From contig JAJUJL010000019.1 of the NCBI GenBank assembly GCA_029265355.1, positions 16,070 through 80,069 of the forward strand: a DNA stretch of 64,000 nt. Reading direction: 5' to 3'. The translations under genes were made by a program, and so were the position numbers. The notes under the pieces were generated by a model that did no database searches, was not told the DNA's origin, and saw nothing but the letters and a program-made list of their open reading frames with translations. This document shows positions 21,118 to 28,767 of the stretch, one piece after another (positions within the stretch are counted from its first letter, which is position 1; the number at the start of each line of letters is the position of its first letter). Source of the stretch: Chloroflexota bacterium (GTDB lineage: Bacteria; Chloroflexota; Anaerolineae; Anaerolineales; UBA4823).

Positions 21118-22635
21118 TCAATCGTTGCCCGATGCTGGCAGCGGCCGGGAATAACTCTCTGGAATCACTTCCTCGACCCCGGATTCGGCCAACTCCTGCG
21201 CCCAACGCCCCCGACTGTGGAACAAGTCGAACAGGCGCCACAGCAGGAAGATCGCCAGCACCAGCAGCACCAGCGCCAATCCCAGGTCGGCGAAGAGCAT
21301 CGTCCAGTTGACCAGCGGCTGCTGAGCCGATTCGCTGACGAACAGGCGTTTCATCGAGAAGACCGTCACCGAGGCGAACGCCACATCCGAGCCGATGATC
21401 ACCAGCCAGCCAAACCATTGGCGCAGCCGCCCTTTCAAGCCTGCCATATCCACAAAATAGAACAAGATGATCGTGGCAATGATACCGGACAGGATATGCC
21501 AGTGGCCGGTGAGGGTGATGCGCTCTTCACGATGCGGCCAGACGCGGAAGATCTCGTCCAGGCGCACCGCCATGAAGATGCCCACTCCGCTGACGGTGAA
21601 GTTCATGAACACCATCTGCCAGGTTGCGCCAAACTTGACCGGGTCATGCAGCAAGGCCTGGATTTTCTGCAGCAAGCTGGCTTTTTGAATACCCTGCTCC
21701 GCCAACCGATCGCGGATCAGCTTGTTCCAACCATAGATTACCAAAAACAGCGCCGCCAACAGCACCAGCACCGAGCCAACATAGATGATGGTGTGCGCCC
21801 ACTCCACGACCACCACCGACCAGGCGCCAATCGAGATCACGATTGTGCCCAGGATCATCATGGGCATGGCGATCTTGTGAAAGATGCCTTTGAAGTCGTA
21901 CCACTTGCCGATGATCAGCGCCAGGGCGATGGCAATCAAGGTCAGCATGATATGCAGGTGTCCGATGATGGATTTCTGCAACACGGTCTTCTCCGGCTGG
22001 CGAATCAGATCTTCCGCCAGGAAGGTCTCGTGCCCGTTGCCCCAATACGAACCGGTGACTGCACCGAATACCGCCGATCCTAAGGTAGCCACCGCCATAA
22101 CAAAAAACGCCAGGCGCTCCAGGTCCAGGCCGCCGGGTCCCCGGGCATAGGGCGAACCCTTAGGCAGGCGATATTCTTTACGCCAGGGCCACAGCGCCGC
22201 AGCCAGCAGCAAACCGGCAAAGAAGACCAGCGATAACCCCAGTAAGTACAGGCCATGAAAGGCAAAGTTGTGCCCGAAGTAACCGAACCCCAACCCAAAG
22301 ACCATGGCGATCAGGTAACCAAAGGTGATCGTGGCGTTGATCGTGCGCTGCTCGTGACGCTTAACCGGCACCAGGTCAGTGATGAAATAGGTCTCGATGG
22401 CAACCACCGCCATGGCGATGGTGTGGTAAAGCAGGATGATGCGCCCCTCGCGTTCGGCTTCGACCATGCGCATGCCCAGGGTGCGCACCACCACATCGCG
22501 CACACCCCATTCCATCATCGGTCCGGAGAGCATGCCCCAAATGGCAGTCACCAGCGAGATCATGGCGATGCCGACCAATGCCAGGCCCTTGGTGGAGCGG
22601 AATAAATAGTCATATCGTTTTGCCAATGCAGACAT
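21118..22635 (-). CDS. 12-helix membrane protein of heme-copper-oxidase layout, divergent
   Basis: 505 residues with 12 predicted TM helices. Histidines fall where the superfamily puts them: H71 in helix II, H226/H228 in helix VI (GHLHIML) and H378/H380 in helix X (GHWHILSG, compare the canonical HFHYVLS). Helices II-III, VI-VII and X-XI also look like three repeats of one unit, as expected from the pseudo-threefold fold. The His-His pair of helix VII that binds CuB is absent; that segment reads IAMPMMILGT. So the superfamily call is fairly good and an ordinary oxygen or NO reductase is doubtful. GGAGG precedes the ATG. It is first gene of the operon with the FGE lipoprotein and ctaB, behind a CRP/FNR-type dyad. 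Confidence 0.6.
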   Translation of the reverse strand: MSALAKRYDYLFRSTKGLALVGIAMISLVTAIWGMLSGPMMEWGVRDVVVRTLGMRMVEAEREGRIILLYHTIAMAVVAIETYFITDLVPVKRHEQRTINATITFGYLIAMVFGLGFGYFGHNFAFHGLYLLGLSLVFFAGLLLAAALWPWRKEYRLPKGSPYARGPGGLDLERLAFFVMAVATLGSAVFGAVTGSYWGNGHETFLAEDLIRQPEKTVLQKSIIGHLHIMLTLIAIALALIIGKWYDFKGIFHKIAMPMMILGTIVISIGAWSVVVVEWAHTIIYVGSVLVLLAALFLVIYGWNKLIRDRLAEQGIQKASLLQKIQALLHDPVKFGATWQMVFMNFTVSGVGIFMAVRLDEIFRVWPHREERITLTGHWHILSGIIATIILFYFVDMAGLKGRLRQWFGWLVIIGSDVAFASVTVFSMKRLFVSESAQQPLVNWTMLFADLGLALVLLVLAIFLLWRLFDLFHSRGRWAQELAESGVEEVIPESYSRPLPASGND

Positions 22636-22784
22636 TGGATGACCTCCGATGTGATATTGTCGCCCTGAGGCAGCATCCGATGGTACCGAAAAGCCTCTGC
22701 GGTGGAGCGGTGAGGTCCTTCACATCGCTCCTGAGAAATCAACCTGTGCGCTATGTGATTATTGCATAAAACCGCCAGACAGTC

Positions 22785-22800
22785 TGTGACAAATATCACA
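22785..22800. promoter_or_regulatory. CRP/FNR-family operator upstream of the heme-copper-like operon
   Basis: TGTGA-CAAATA-TCACA is a perfect dyad with the CRP/FNR half-site TGTGA and a 6-base spacer, 150 bases before the operon start. A -10-like AATAAT on the minus strand (plus 22759-22764) would place the dyad centre near -41, the class II activator position. This suggests redox or cAMP-type control; the regulator gene is not in the window. Confidence 0.6.
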
Positions 22801-22838
22801 TACTGACAAAACTGTAACGATGGGCTTCGACATGGTTT

Positions 22839-22874
22839 AAAAAAAACCGCCGCCCGATGTGATAATCGGGCGGC
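22839..22874 (-). terminator. Rho-independent terminator of the PAS-UbiA gene
   Basis: GCCGCCCGAT (22849-22858) and ATCGGGCGGC (22865-22874) form a perfect 10-bp stem with a 6-base loop. On the minus strand a run of eight T follows. It separates the PAS-UbiA transcript from the downstream operon. Confidence 0.88.
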
Positions 22875-22918
22875 AAGCATACTACGTGGGAGGGGCGCTT
22901 GTTTCTGACTTTTCGCCG

Positions 22919-24220
22919 TTAAAGTCCGAGCAAGCGCGTCAGGCTGCCGCTGAAGAGGATGCCGGCTGCCATCAGCAGTCCGGAAACAAGGTGGAGCTGG
23001 ATGGTGGCGACATTGGCGCGCACCAGCGTGCGACGCGCATACTCGCGCACAATGACCCGGCTGGCGTAGATTGCCAGCGGGGCGCCGCCCAGGATGAGCA
23101 GCGAGCCGAGGGGCAGAGCATGGCTCAGCGCCAGGTAAACGGCCAATCCAAAAGCGCCGATCATTAGCAAGGGGTAGCCCCAGCGGGCGCGTTCCCGCCC
23201 TAAGGCAACTACCAGGTTGATTTTGCCGGTCGCCCGGTCCGATTCCTCGTCCGGGAACTGGTTAATCCACAAGATAGCGGTGGTGAGCAGTCCAATGGGA
23301 GCTCCCAGCAGGAAATCGATCAGCGTCGCCTGGCCAGTCATCGCATAAACCGCCCCAGCAACCGCCAGCGGGCCGAAGTTCAAACCAATGAGCAGCTCGC
23401 CCAGGCCGCGGCGGGCAACCAGGCGCAAGGGCGGGGCGGTGTAAAAATACGAGGAGAATGCGCCGAACAAGCCAAAGAGCAACACCGCCGGAGAACCGGT
23501 CAGCGCCAGGTAAACACCCAGCCCGCCCGACACCAGCAATGAAACCAGCGCCACGCGGAACAGGGCGTTTTCTGAGATCAAACCCAATTCGATAGAGCGG
23601 CTGCCGCCGGTGTACGGCAGAAAGTAGGCGTTGTTCTGGCGATCGGCGCCACTGCGCCAATCGAAGTAATCGTTGAAAGTGTTGGCGGCGATGTGCATGG
23701 CAATGCCAGCGAAGAGCGTGGCGAAGAACCGCGCCCAAGGGAAGGGATTTACTGACCCATTCGCAGCAACCCAGGCTGCGCCGATCAAAATGGGCACAAT
23801 GATGGCCGTCAAGAACGGCGCGCGGGTGATCACCAACCAGGAGAAAATGCGCGTCATGGCGCTGATCTTAGGCGCTACCTGGCGCACGTCAGCATCGGTG
23901 AGCAACTCTGTGACACCACAATAGCCGATCTGCACGCCCTTTTTGAAAGTGGGGGTGATGCGCACGCGAGCGGCGATGGGCGTGCCGTCCTTGCGCAGAA
24001 AAACGGTTTCGGAGACAAACTCACCCTGTTCGGTGGCTTTTTTCAGCCAGGTGGGCACGTGCTCGAGCACGACCAGGCCGGGCGAAAACAGCGAAACGCG
24101 CTTCTTGCCGATCACTTCATCGGCGCGATAGCCAAAAATCTGCTCTGCGCCCCGGTTGTAAGTTTCGATGCGCCCTTCCATGTCGCAGGTGATCACGCTT
24201 TTTAACTGGGAATCTTTCAT
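22919..24220 (-). CDS. PAS domain fused to a UbiA/MenA-type prenyltransferase
   Basis: 433 residues in two parts. Residues 1-110 are a PAS domain: ITCDMEGRIETYNRGAEQIFGYRADEVIGK, then FVSETVFLRKDGTPIAARVRITP and a GVTELLTD end. Residues 120-433 are a UbiA prenyltransferase with eight or so TM helices and both catalytic Asp motifs intact: NDYFDWRSGAD (183-193) and DEESDRATGK (324-333). The second motif and the TGGSRSIELGLIS segment are MenA-like, so an aromatic quinone precursor is a likely acceptor. GGAGG is 5 bases before the ATG at 24220. A sensory domain fused to a membrane prenyltransferase is unusual; it could tune quinone or heme side-chain synthesis to redox or light. The gene is monocistronic. 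Confidence 0.88.
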   Translation of the reverse strand: MKDSQLKSVITCDMEGRIETYNRGAEQIFGYRADEVIGKKRVSLFSPGLVVLEHVPTWLKKATEQGEFVSETVFLRKDGTPIAARVRITPTFKKGVQIGYCGVTELLTDADVRQVAPKISAMTRIFSWLVITRAPFLTAIIVPILIGAAWVAANGSVNPFPWARFFATLFAGIAMHIAANTFNDYFDWRSGADRQNNAYFLPYTGGSRSIELGLISENALFRVALVSLLVSGGLGVYLALTGSPAVLLFGLFGAFSSYFYTAPPLRLVARRGLGELLIGLNFGPLAVAGAVYAMTGQATLIDFLLGAPIGLLTTAILWINQFPDEESDRATGKINLVVALGRERARWGYPLLMIGAFGLAVYLALSHALPLGSLLILGGAPLAIYASRVIVREYARRTLVRANVATIQLHLVSGLLMAAGILFSGSLTRLLGL

Positions 24221-24257
24221 TCTGGCCTCCAATCATCGAAAGGTGAGGAAATAAAAT

Positions 24258-24361
24258 TATATAGATTGGAATTACGCACTTCGGGTGGGTTTGGGGATAT
24301 TTTGGCGGGCTTCGCCCGCCAAAATATCCCCAACTTCCCCCAACTGCGTAAGTCCTATATA
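24258..24361. repeat. MITE-like 104-bp palindromic element
   Basis: Core arms TTGGGGATATTTTGGCGGG (24291-24309) and its exact complement (24315-24333) flank the loop CTTCG. Outward, an imperfect second layer carries ATTACGCA-type sequence on the left and TGCGTAAGT on the right, and the ends are TATATAG / CTATATA. No ORF lies inside. The shape fits a miniature inverted-repeat element. The rest of the gap up to 24490 shows nothing. Confidence 0.65.
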
Positions 24362-24490
24362 GACTAATTATATCAATAATATCTTGGTAACTGGTGAATT
24401 TCTTCACAATTCAGAACTTTGTGGCAACATGCTGCGGCGCGGCGGTCCAATTAGATGCCACGCTTTTCGCACCTTTCGCGTTCCAAGCCT

Positions 24491-25645
24491 TCACTCTGGT
24501 CTCCCCCACAGCCCATAACCAGCTTGCCGCCGGGCTTCGCGCCTGGTATGTTGCTCGTGAATTTCTGCCACATGCTGCACCTTTTCAGCAATAGCGGCTT
24601 CCAGCCACAGGCGCCCTTTCTCGGCGGTGGCGTGGGAGCCAGCGCCGTATGCCCCGGCGATCGAATCGTCGTCCCATGGCGGGTTAGCCGCCAGCGCTCC
24701 TCCCTCCACCCAATCCATATAATAAGAGGGCGTGCTGATAAAATCGACATCGTCCACCACGCGCTCCATGTGCACCAGCTCGGGGCGCAGGTGCAGCATG
24801 AGCGAGGTTTCCAGTTCGCAGGCATGCCCCATGCCGCCAATGGGAGAAGTGCGGTAGCGCTGCAGGGCAGCCGCGCCTTCCGGCCCGGAAAGATACAGCC
24901 AGGCAGTGGCGCAGAAGATGCGCCGCCAACGCTCGCCGGCGTATTTGACCACATTGACCAGGAAGGAACAATTGCCGCCATGCCCGCTGAGCAGATAAAA
25001 GCGCTCAAAGCCACGTGTGACGAGCACCCGCACCACATCCAGCCAGAAATCTTCGAAGGCGCGGCCCCCGGCATTGAGCGTGCCAGCAAAAGATGAGCGG
25101 TGGGTGCTCACCCCGTAGGGCATCACGGGGAGGCAAACCGCCCGCAGCGGGGCGGCCTGTGCAGCGCCCTGCGCCACCGCCTCAATGCAGATTGTATCCA
25201 CCGACAGCGGCAGGTGGTATGCGTGCTGCTCGGTGTGACCGATGGGCAGCAAGACAACCTTCTCCCGCTCAGCGTCGCCTGGCAGGTCGAAGCGCCCGGC
25301 GCGCAGGTCGGCTCCCGGATGCGGCTGGCGAATCTGCGCCGCCCCCAGCCCTAAATTGACCCCTTGTGGGGTGAGCACATACACCTGGCTGAATCCGTCA
25401 TCGCGCAAGCTGTCCAGCAAATTGCTGATGTAAGCCGCCAGCAGAGTCTCAGCGACTTCCAATCCAGAGCCGCGCCAGCCGTATGGGAAAGCCGGCAGCA
25501 GGGCGATGCGCTCCGGAGCGCCCAAGGCTTCTGCCAGGCTATCCAATGAATAACCCGCTCCCAACGGCAATACCAGCGGTAGATCGCGCCGCAGCGCAGC
25601 CACTTCGGGCCAGGTCAATGTGTCGAAATGAAAGAAATCGGTCAT
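24491..25645 (-). CDS. Creatininase-family amidohydrolase with a degenerate N-terminal duplicate
   Basis: 384 residues. The C-terminal part (about 128-375) is a complete creatininase-family domain: LPIGHTEQHAYHLPLSVD supplies E139, H141 and D150, PVMPYGVSTHRSSFAGT is the family segment, and LLSGHGGN supplies H222. The N-terminal part (about 20-105) follows the same order in reduced form: LPLVLPLGAGYSLDS, ALLPAFPYGW, FSQVYVLTPQGVN. It has lost every metal ligand. The enzyme probably cleaves a cyclic or formamide-type amide; the substrate is unknown. The ATG at 25645 has no strong ribosome-binding site. It is divergent from the peptide ABC operon, across a 205-base gap. Confidence 0.82.
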   Translation of the reverse strand: MTDFFHFDTLTWPEVAALRRDLPLVLPLGAGYSLDSLAEALGAPERIALLPAFPYGWRGSGLEVAETLLAAYISNLLDSLRDDGFSQVYVLTPQGVNLGLGAAQIRQPHPGADLRAGRFDLPGDAEREKVVLLPIGHTEQHAYHLPLSVDTICIEAVAQGAAQAAPLRAVCLPVMPYGVSTHRSSFAGTLNAGGRAFEDFWLDVVRVLVTRGFERFYLLSGHGGNCSFLVNVVKYAGERWRRIFCATAWLYLSGPEGAAALQRYRTSPIGGMGHACELETSLMLHLRPELVHMERVVDDVDFISTPSYYMDWVEGGALAANPPWDDDSIAGAYGAGSHATAEKGRLWLEAAIAEKVQHVAEIHEQHTRREARRQAGYGLWGRPE

Positions 25646-25850
25646 CGTGTTTTTTATATCCCATTGTGAGCGCTTTGAACAGGGAAGAAAACCGGTGAAA
25701 TTCACTTACACACCAGCAATTTATACTGTAAAATGAAAGTACATCTTGCCCATTACAAAGTGAAACCAAACTGCCGGTTGGCATGGCTGCAAACACCCCA
25801 CACCTGCCCGAAATGCGTATTTCCCAAACCATTTGTTCCAGGAGGAGAAC

Positions 25851-27575
25851 ATGCGTACCCGATTCACTTTGTCCCTTCTGATCGCGGCTGCACTGATCCT
25901 GGCAGCCTGCGCCCCCACGCCGCCCACAACCCCATCCCCAGAAGCACCACCCTCTACAGAAGCCCCCGCCATCACTGAAGCGCCCTCCGTTGCCACCGAA
26001 GCCCCGCAACCGTCTGCTGAGCCATCTGTGCTGCGCATCGGTTGGGCCGGCAGCCCAGACACATTGAACCCTGGCACGGGACTGCTGTCCGAGTCGTACA
26101 CGATCTACGGCCTGGTGTACGATACCATGTACCAATATGAATTGGATGGCACTTACAGCCTGCGCCTGGCAAAAAGCGTGGACGTTTCCGATGATGGTTT
26201 GGTGTGGACCTTTACCCTGAGAGATGGACTCAAGTTCCACGATGGCACGCCGCTGACCGCCGAGGACGTAGTCTTTTCATACCAACTTTACCAGGTGACC
26301 GAAGACTTCCCCTATATGCCCGGCTATACGACATACTTCGAGTCGATCGAGGCCAAATCGCCGAGCGAGGTGGTCATCACGCTGAGCGAGGCCATCCCCA
26401 ATATGGAGGCTTCGCTGATCTACCTGTTCGTGCTGCCCAAGCACATCTGGGAGAAGGTGGAGAACCTGGCCGAGTTCGAAAACCTGGAGATGATCGGCAG
26501 CGGGCCATTCAAGCTGGCGGATTACCAGCAAAATGAGTTCGTCCGCCTGGAAGCGGTCAAGGATCATTTCTACCAACCCAAGGTGGACCAGATCGTCTTC
26601 CAGACCTTCGAGAACCAGGATGCGCTGGTGCAGGCGATACGCACCGGGCAAGTGGATATGATCACCGAGATGCCCAACACCGTCGTCGAGACGCTGCGCC
26701 AGGCAGAGAATGTCGCAGTAGTGACCGGCGTGCCCCTTGCGCCCGACATCGCTGACATTATCATCAACCAGGCTGATCCCGCGACCTGCCCAGTCGATGA
26801 GGGCGGCGTGTGTTCTGGCAACCCGGCCTTGCGCGAACTGAAGTTCCGCCAGGCGCTGGCGCATGCCACCAATAAACAGAAGATCATCGAGGTCGTGCTG
26901 CTGGGACTCGGAGACCCCGGGCTGACGCTGGTGGCAAACAGCCTGACCCAATTTTACAATGACCAGCTCCAGGACTACACCTACGATCCTGCACTGGCAA
27001 ACCAGATGCTGGACGAAGCGGGCTTCCCGGATAGCGATGGCGACGGCGTGCGCGAGCTGCCGGATGGTACACCCATCAACCTGCGCCTGAATTACCCCAG
27101 CGACAGCACCACCGCACCCCGCACCGCCGAACTTCTCAAAGAGATGTGGGCTGAAATCGGTGTGAACCTGGAGATACAGCCGCTCGACCCGGATACGCTC
27201 TCCTCAGTGTGCTGCCCGGCTTTTGACTACGACATCCTGATCTGGGGTTGGGGTTCCGATCCTGATCCGGGCTTCATGCTCAGCGTGCATCTCACCGACG
27301 AGATCCCCACGGGTCTGAGCGAGACCGGCTATTCCAATCCGGAATTCGATGAACTGTATGTGCAACAGTCTACAGAACGCGATCCGCAGAAACGGCGCGA
27401 GATCATTTTCAAGATGCAGGAGATCCTGCTGCGAGATGTTGTGTATATCGTGCCTTTCTACGCCAAGGCCGTGCAGGCGTACCGTACGGACACGTTTACT
27501 GGCTGGATCACCGATGCGCCCAAGCTCTCGCTGGAAGATGTCAGTTCGCTGGTCAGGGTCGAGCCTATCAAATAA
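25851..27575 (+). CDS. Oligopeptide ABC transporter substrate-binding lipoprotein (SBP family 5)
   Basis: 574 residues. A signal peptide with lipobox LAAC (about residue 18) is followed by a Pro/Ala/Thr/Glu-rich linker (about 20-58) and a family 5 solute-binding fold. Landmarks include IGWAGSPDTLNPG, YDTMYQYELDGTYSLRLAKSVDVSDDG, FTLRDGLKFHDGTPLTAEDVVFS and FRQALAHATNKQKIIEVVL. The protein would capture peptides or similar solutes outside the membrane for the permeases encoded next. AGGAGG lies just upstream of the ATG at 25851. The 205-base upstream gap holds a -10-like TATACT at 25722-25727 but no convincing -35. Confidence 0.92.
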   Translation: MRTRFTLSLLIAAALILAACAPTPPTTPSPEAPPSTEAPAITEAPSVATEAPQPSAEPSVLRIGWAGSPDTLNPGTGLLSESYTIYGLVYDTMYQYELDGTYSLRLAKSVDVSDDGLVWTFTLRDGLKFHDGTPLTAEDVVFSYQLYQVTEDFPYMPGYTTYFESIEAKSPSEVVITLSEAIPNMEASLIYLFVLPKHIWEKVENLAEFENLEMIGSGPFKLADYQQNEFVRLEAVKDHFYQPKVDQIVFQTFENQDALVQAIRTGQVDMITEMPNTVVETLRQAENVAVVTGVPLAPDIADIIINQADPATCPVDEGGVCSGNPALRELKFRQALAHATNKQKIIEVVLLGLGDPGLTLVANSLTQFYNDQLQDYTYDPALANQMLDEAGFPDSDGDGVRELPDGTPINLRLNYPSDSTTAPRTAELLKEMWAEIGVNLEIQPLDPDTLSSVCCPAFDYDILIWGWGSDPDPGFMLSVHLTDEIPTGLSETGYSNPEFDELYVQQSTERDPQKRREIIFKMQEILLRDVVYIVPFYAKAVQAYRTDTFTGWITDAPKLSLEDVSSLVRVEPIK

Positions 27576-27672
27576 CCTGCCGGAACACAAGTCCCTGCCT
27601 CAGCGACACTTCCACATCATGGATAGGCTCGCCTCTGCAATGCAACCTTAACGCTGAGCATTCATCACTGCG

Positions 27673-27706
27673 GCATCGAGGGGGGTGGCTGCGCCCTCCT
27701 CGATGC
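27673..27706 (+). terminator. Attenuator-type hairpin between binding protein and permease genes
   Basis: GCATCGAGGGGGG (27673-27685) pairs with CCCTCCTCGATGC (27694-27706) with one mismatch and an 8-base loop, and has no U-run. Such intercistronic stems often protect the binding-protein mRNA and lower downstream expression. Confidence 0.55.
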
Positions 27707-27735
27707 CCGTCAAACCCAACAGCCCGGAGGCTGTA

Positions 27736-28764
27736 TTGAAACGTTACCGCTACCTGGCTAAAAAGGTCGGCTGGGCGCTTTTCACCATACTTTTCGTTAT
27801 CGTTCTCAATTTCTTTTTGTTCCGCATCCTGCCGGGCGATCCGGCGCGGGCTGGAATACGCGACCCGCGCCTGACGCGCCAGGCGGTGGAAGCTATCCGG
27901 GTGCGCTTTGGGCTGGATAAACCCGTCATCAACTGCTTCGAATCCCTGAATCCGGTCAAATTCGGCGCTTGCACAGTCAACCCGTTGGACACGCAGTTCT
28001 TCATTTACGCGGCCAACCTGTTGAGGGGCGAAATGGGCATCAGCTACCACTCCAACCGCCCAGTGAGCAGCCTGCTCGTCGAGCGCTTGTGGAACACCTT
28101 GCTATTGATCGGCGCCGGGCAGATCCTTGCTATCCTGCTGGGGATTGCCCTGGGCGTGGTAGCCGCCTGGAAGGCGCGCACGCCGGTGGATTACGCAGCG
28201 CTGATCTTCAGCCTGTTTGCCTGGAGCCTGCCCACCTTTTGGCTGGGAATTGTGCTGCTCTTCTGGGGCAGCGCTGTCGGTCTGCCAGTGGGCGGCAAGG
28301 CGACACCGGGATTGAGTTTTCTGCCGGCGAGCGAGCAGGCATTGGATATTGCCCGCCACATGATCTTGCCGACCCTCACCTACACGATCGTCTTTTTAGG
28401 GGAGTATATGCTGGTGATGCGCTCCAGCCTCTTGGATGTGCTCTCAGAAGACTACATTCTAACGGCAAAAGCCAAGGGGCTGAGCACGTTCCAGATCTTG
28501 AAAGACCATGCCTTGAAAAACGCTATGCTGCCTATGGTGACGATCATCGCCATCAATCTTGGCTTCACCGTGGCAGGCGCTTTGCAGATCGAAACCGTGT
28601 TCTCGTGGCCCGGTCTGGGTGGGGCTATCTACGAAGCCGTGGGACGACGCGACTTTCCCGTGCTGCAAGGCGCATTCTTGATGATCGCTGTCAGTGTGAT
28701 CTTCGCCAACCTGTTCGCCGATCTGCTGTATTCGTACCTGGACCCGCGGGTGCAAACCGACTAG
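27736..28764 (+). CDS. Peptide ABC transporter permease, DppB type
   Basis: 342 residues with six TM helices. The DppB features are an N-terminal TM followed by FRILPGDPARAG, a short extracytoplasmic insertion, and the cytoplasmic EAA-type loop LSTFQILKDHALKNAMLPMVT, which docks with the ATPase. I prefer the TTG at 27736 because GGAGG is exactly 5 bases upstream. Earlier in-frame starts at 27685 or 27703 lie inside the intercistronic hairpin and give a non-family N-terminus. It forms the transmembrane channel with the permease half of the next gene, which starts 4 bases after its stop. Confidence 0.9.
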   Translation: MKRYRYLAKKVGWALFTILFVIVLNFFLFRILPGDPARAGIRDPRLTRQAVEAIRVRFGLDKPVINCFESLNPVKFGACTVNPLDTQFFIYAANLLRGEMGISYHSNRPVSSLLVERLWNTLLLIGAGQILAILLGIALGVVAAWKARTPVDYAALIFSLFAWSLPTFWLGIVLLFWGSAVGLPVGGKATPGLSFLPASEQALDIARHMILPTLTYTIVFLGEYMLVMRSSLLDVLSEDYILTAKAKGLSTFQILKDHALKNAMLPMVTIIAINLGFTVAGALQIETVFSWPGLGGAIYEAVGRRDFPVLQGAFLMIAVSVIFANLFADLLYSYLDPRVQTD

Positions 28765-28767
28765 CCC

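Noticed and set aside
21118..22635. Ordinary cytochrome c oxidase or nitric oxide reductase catalytic subunit
   Set aside because: The helix VII His-His pair needed for CuB or FeB is not present, so I did not assign a ctaD, ccoN or norB symbol.
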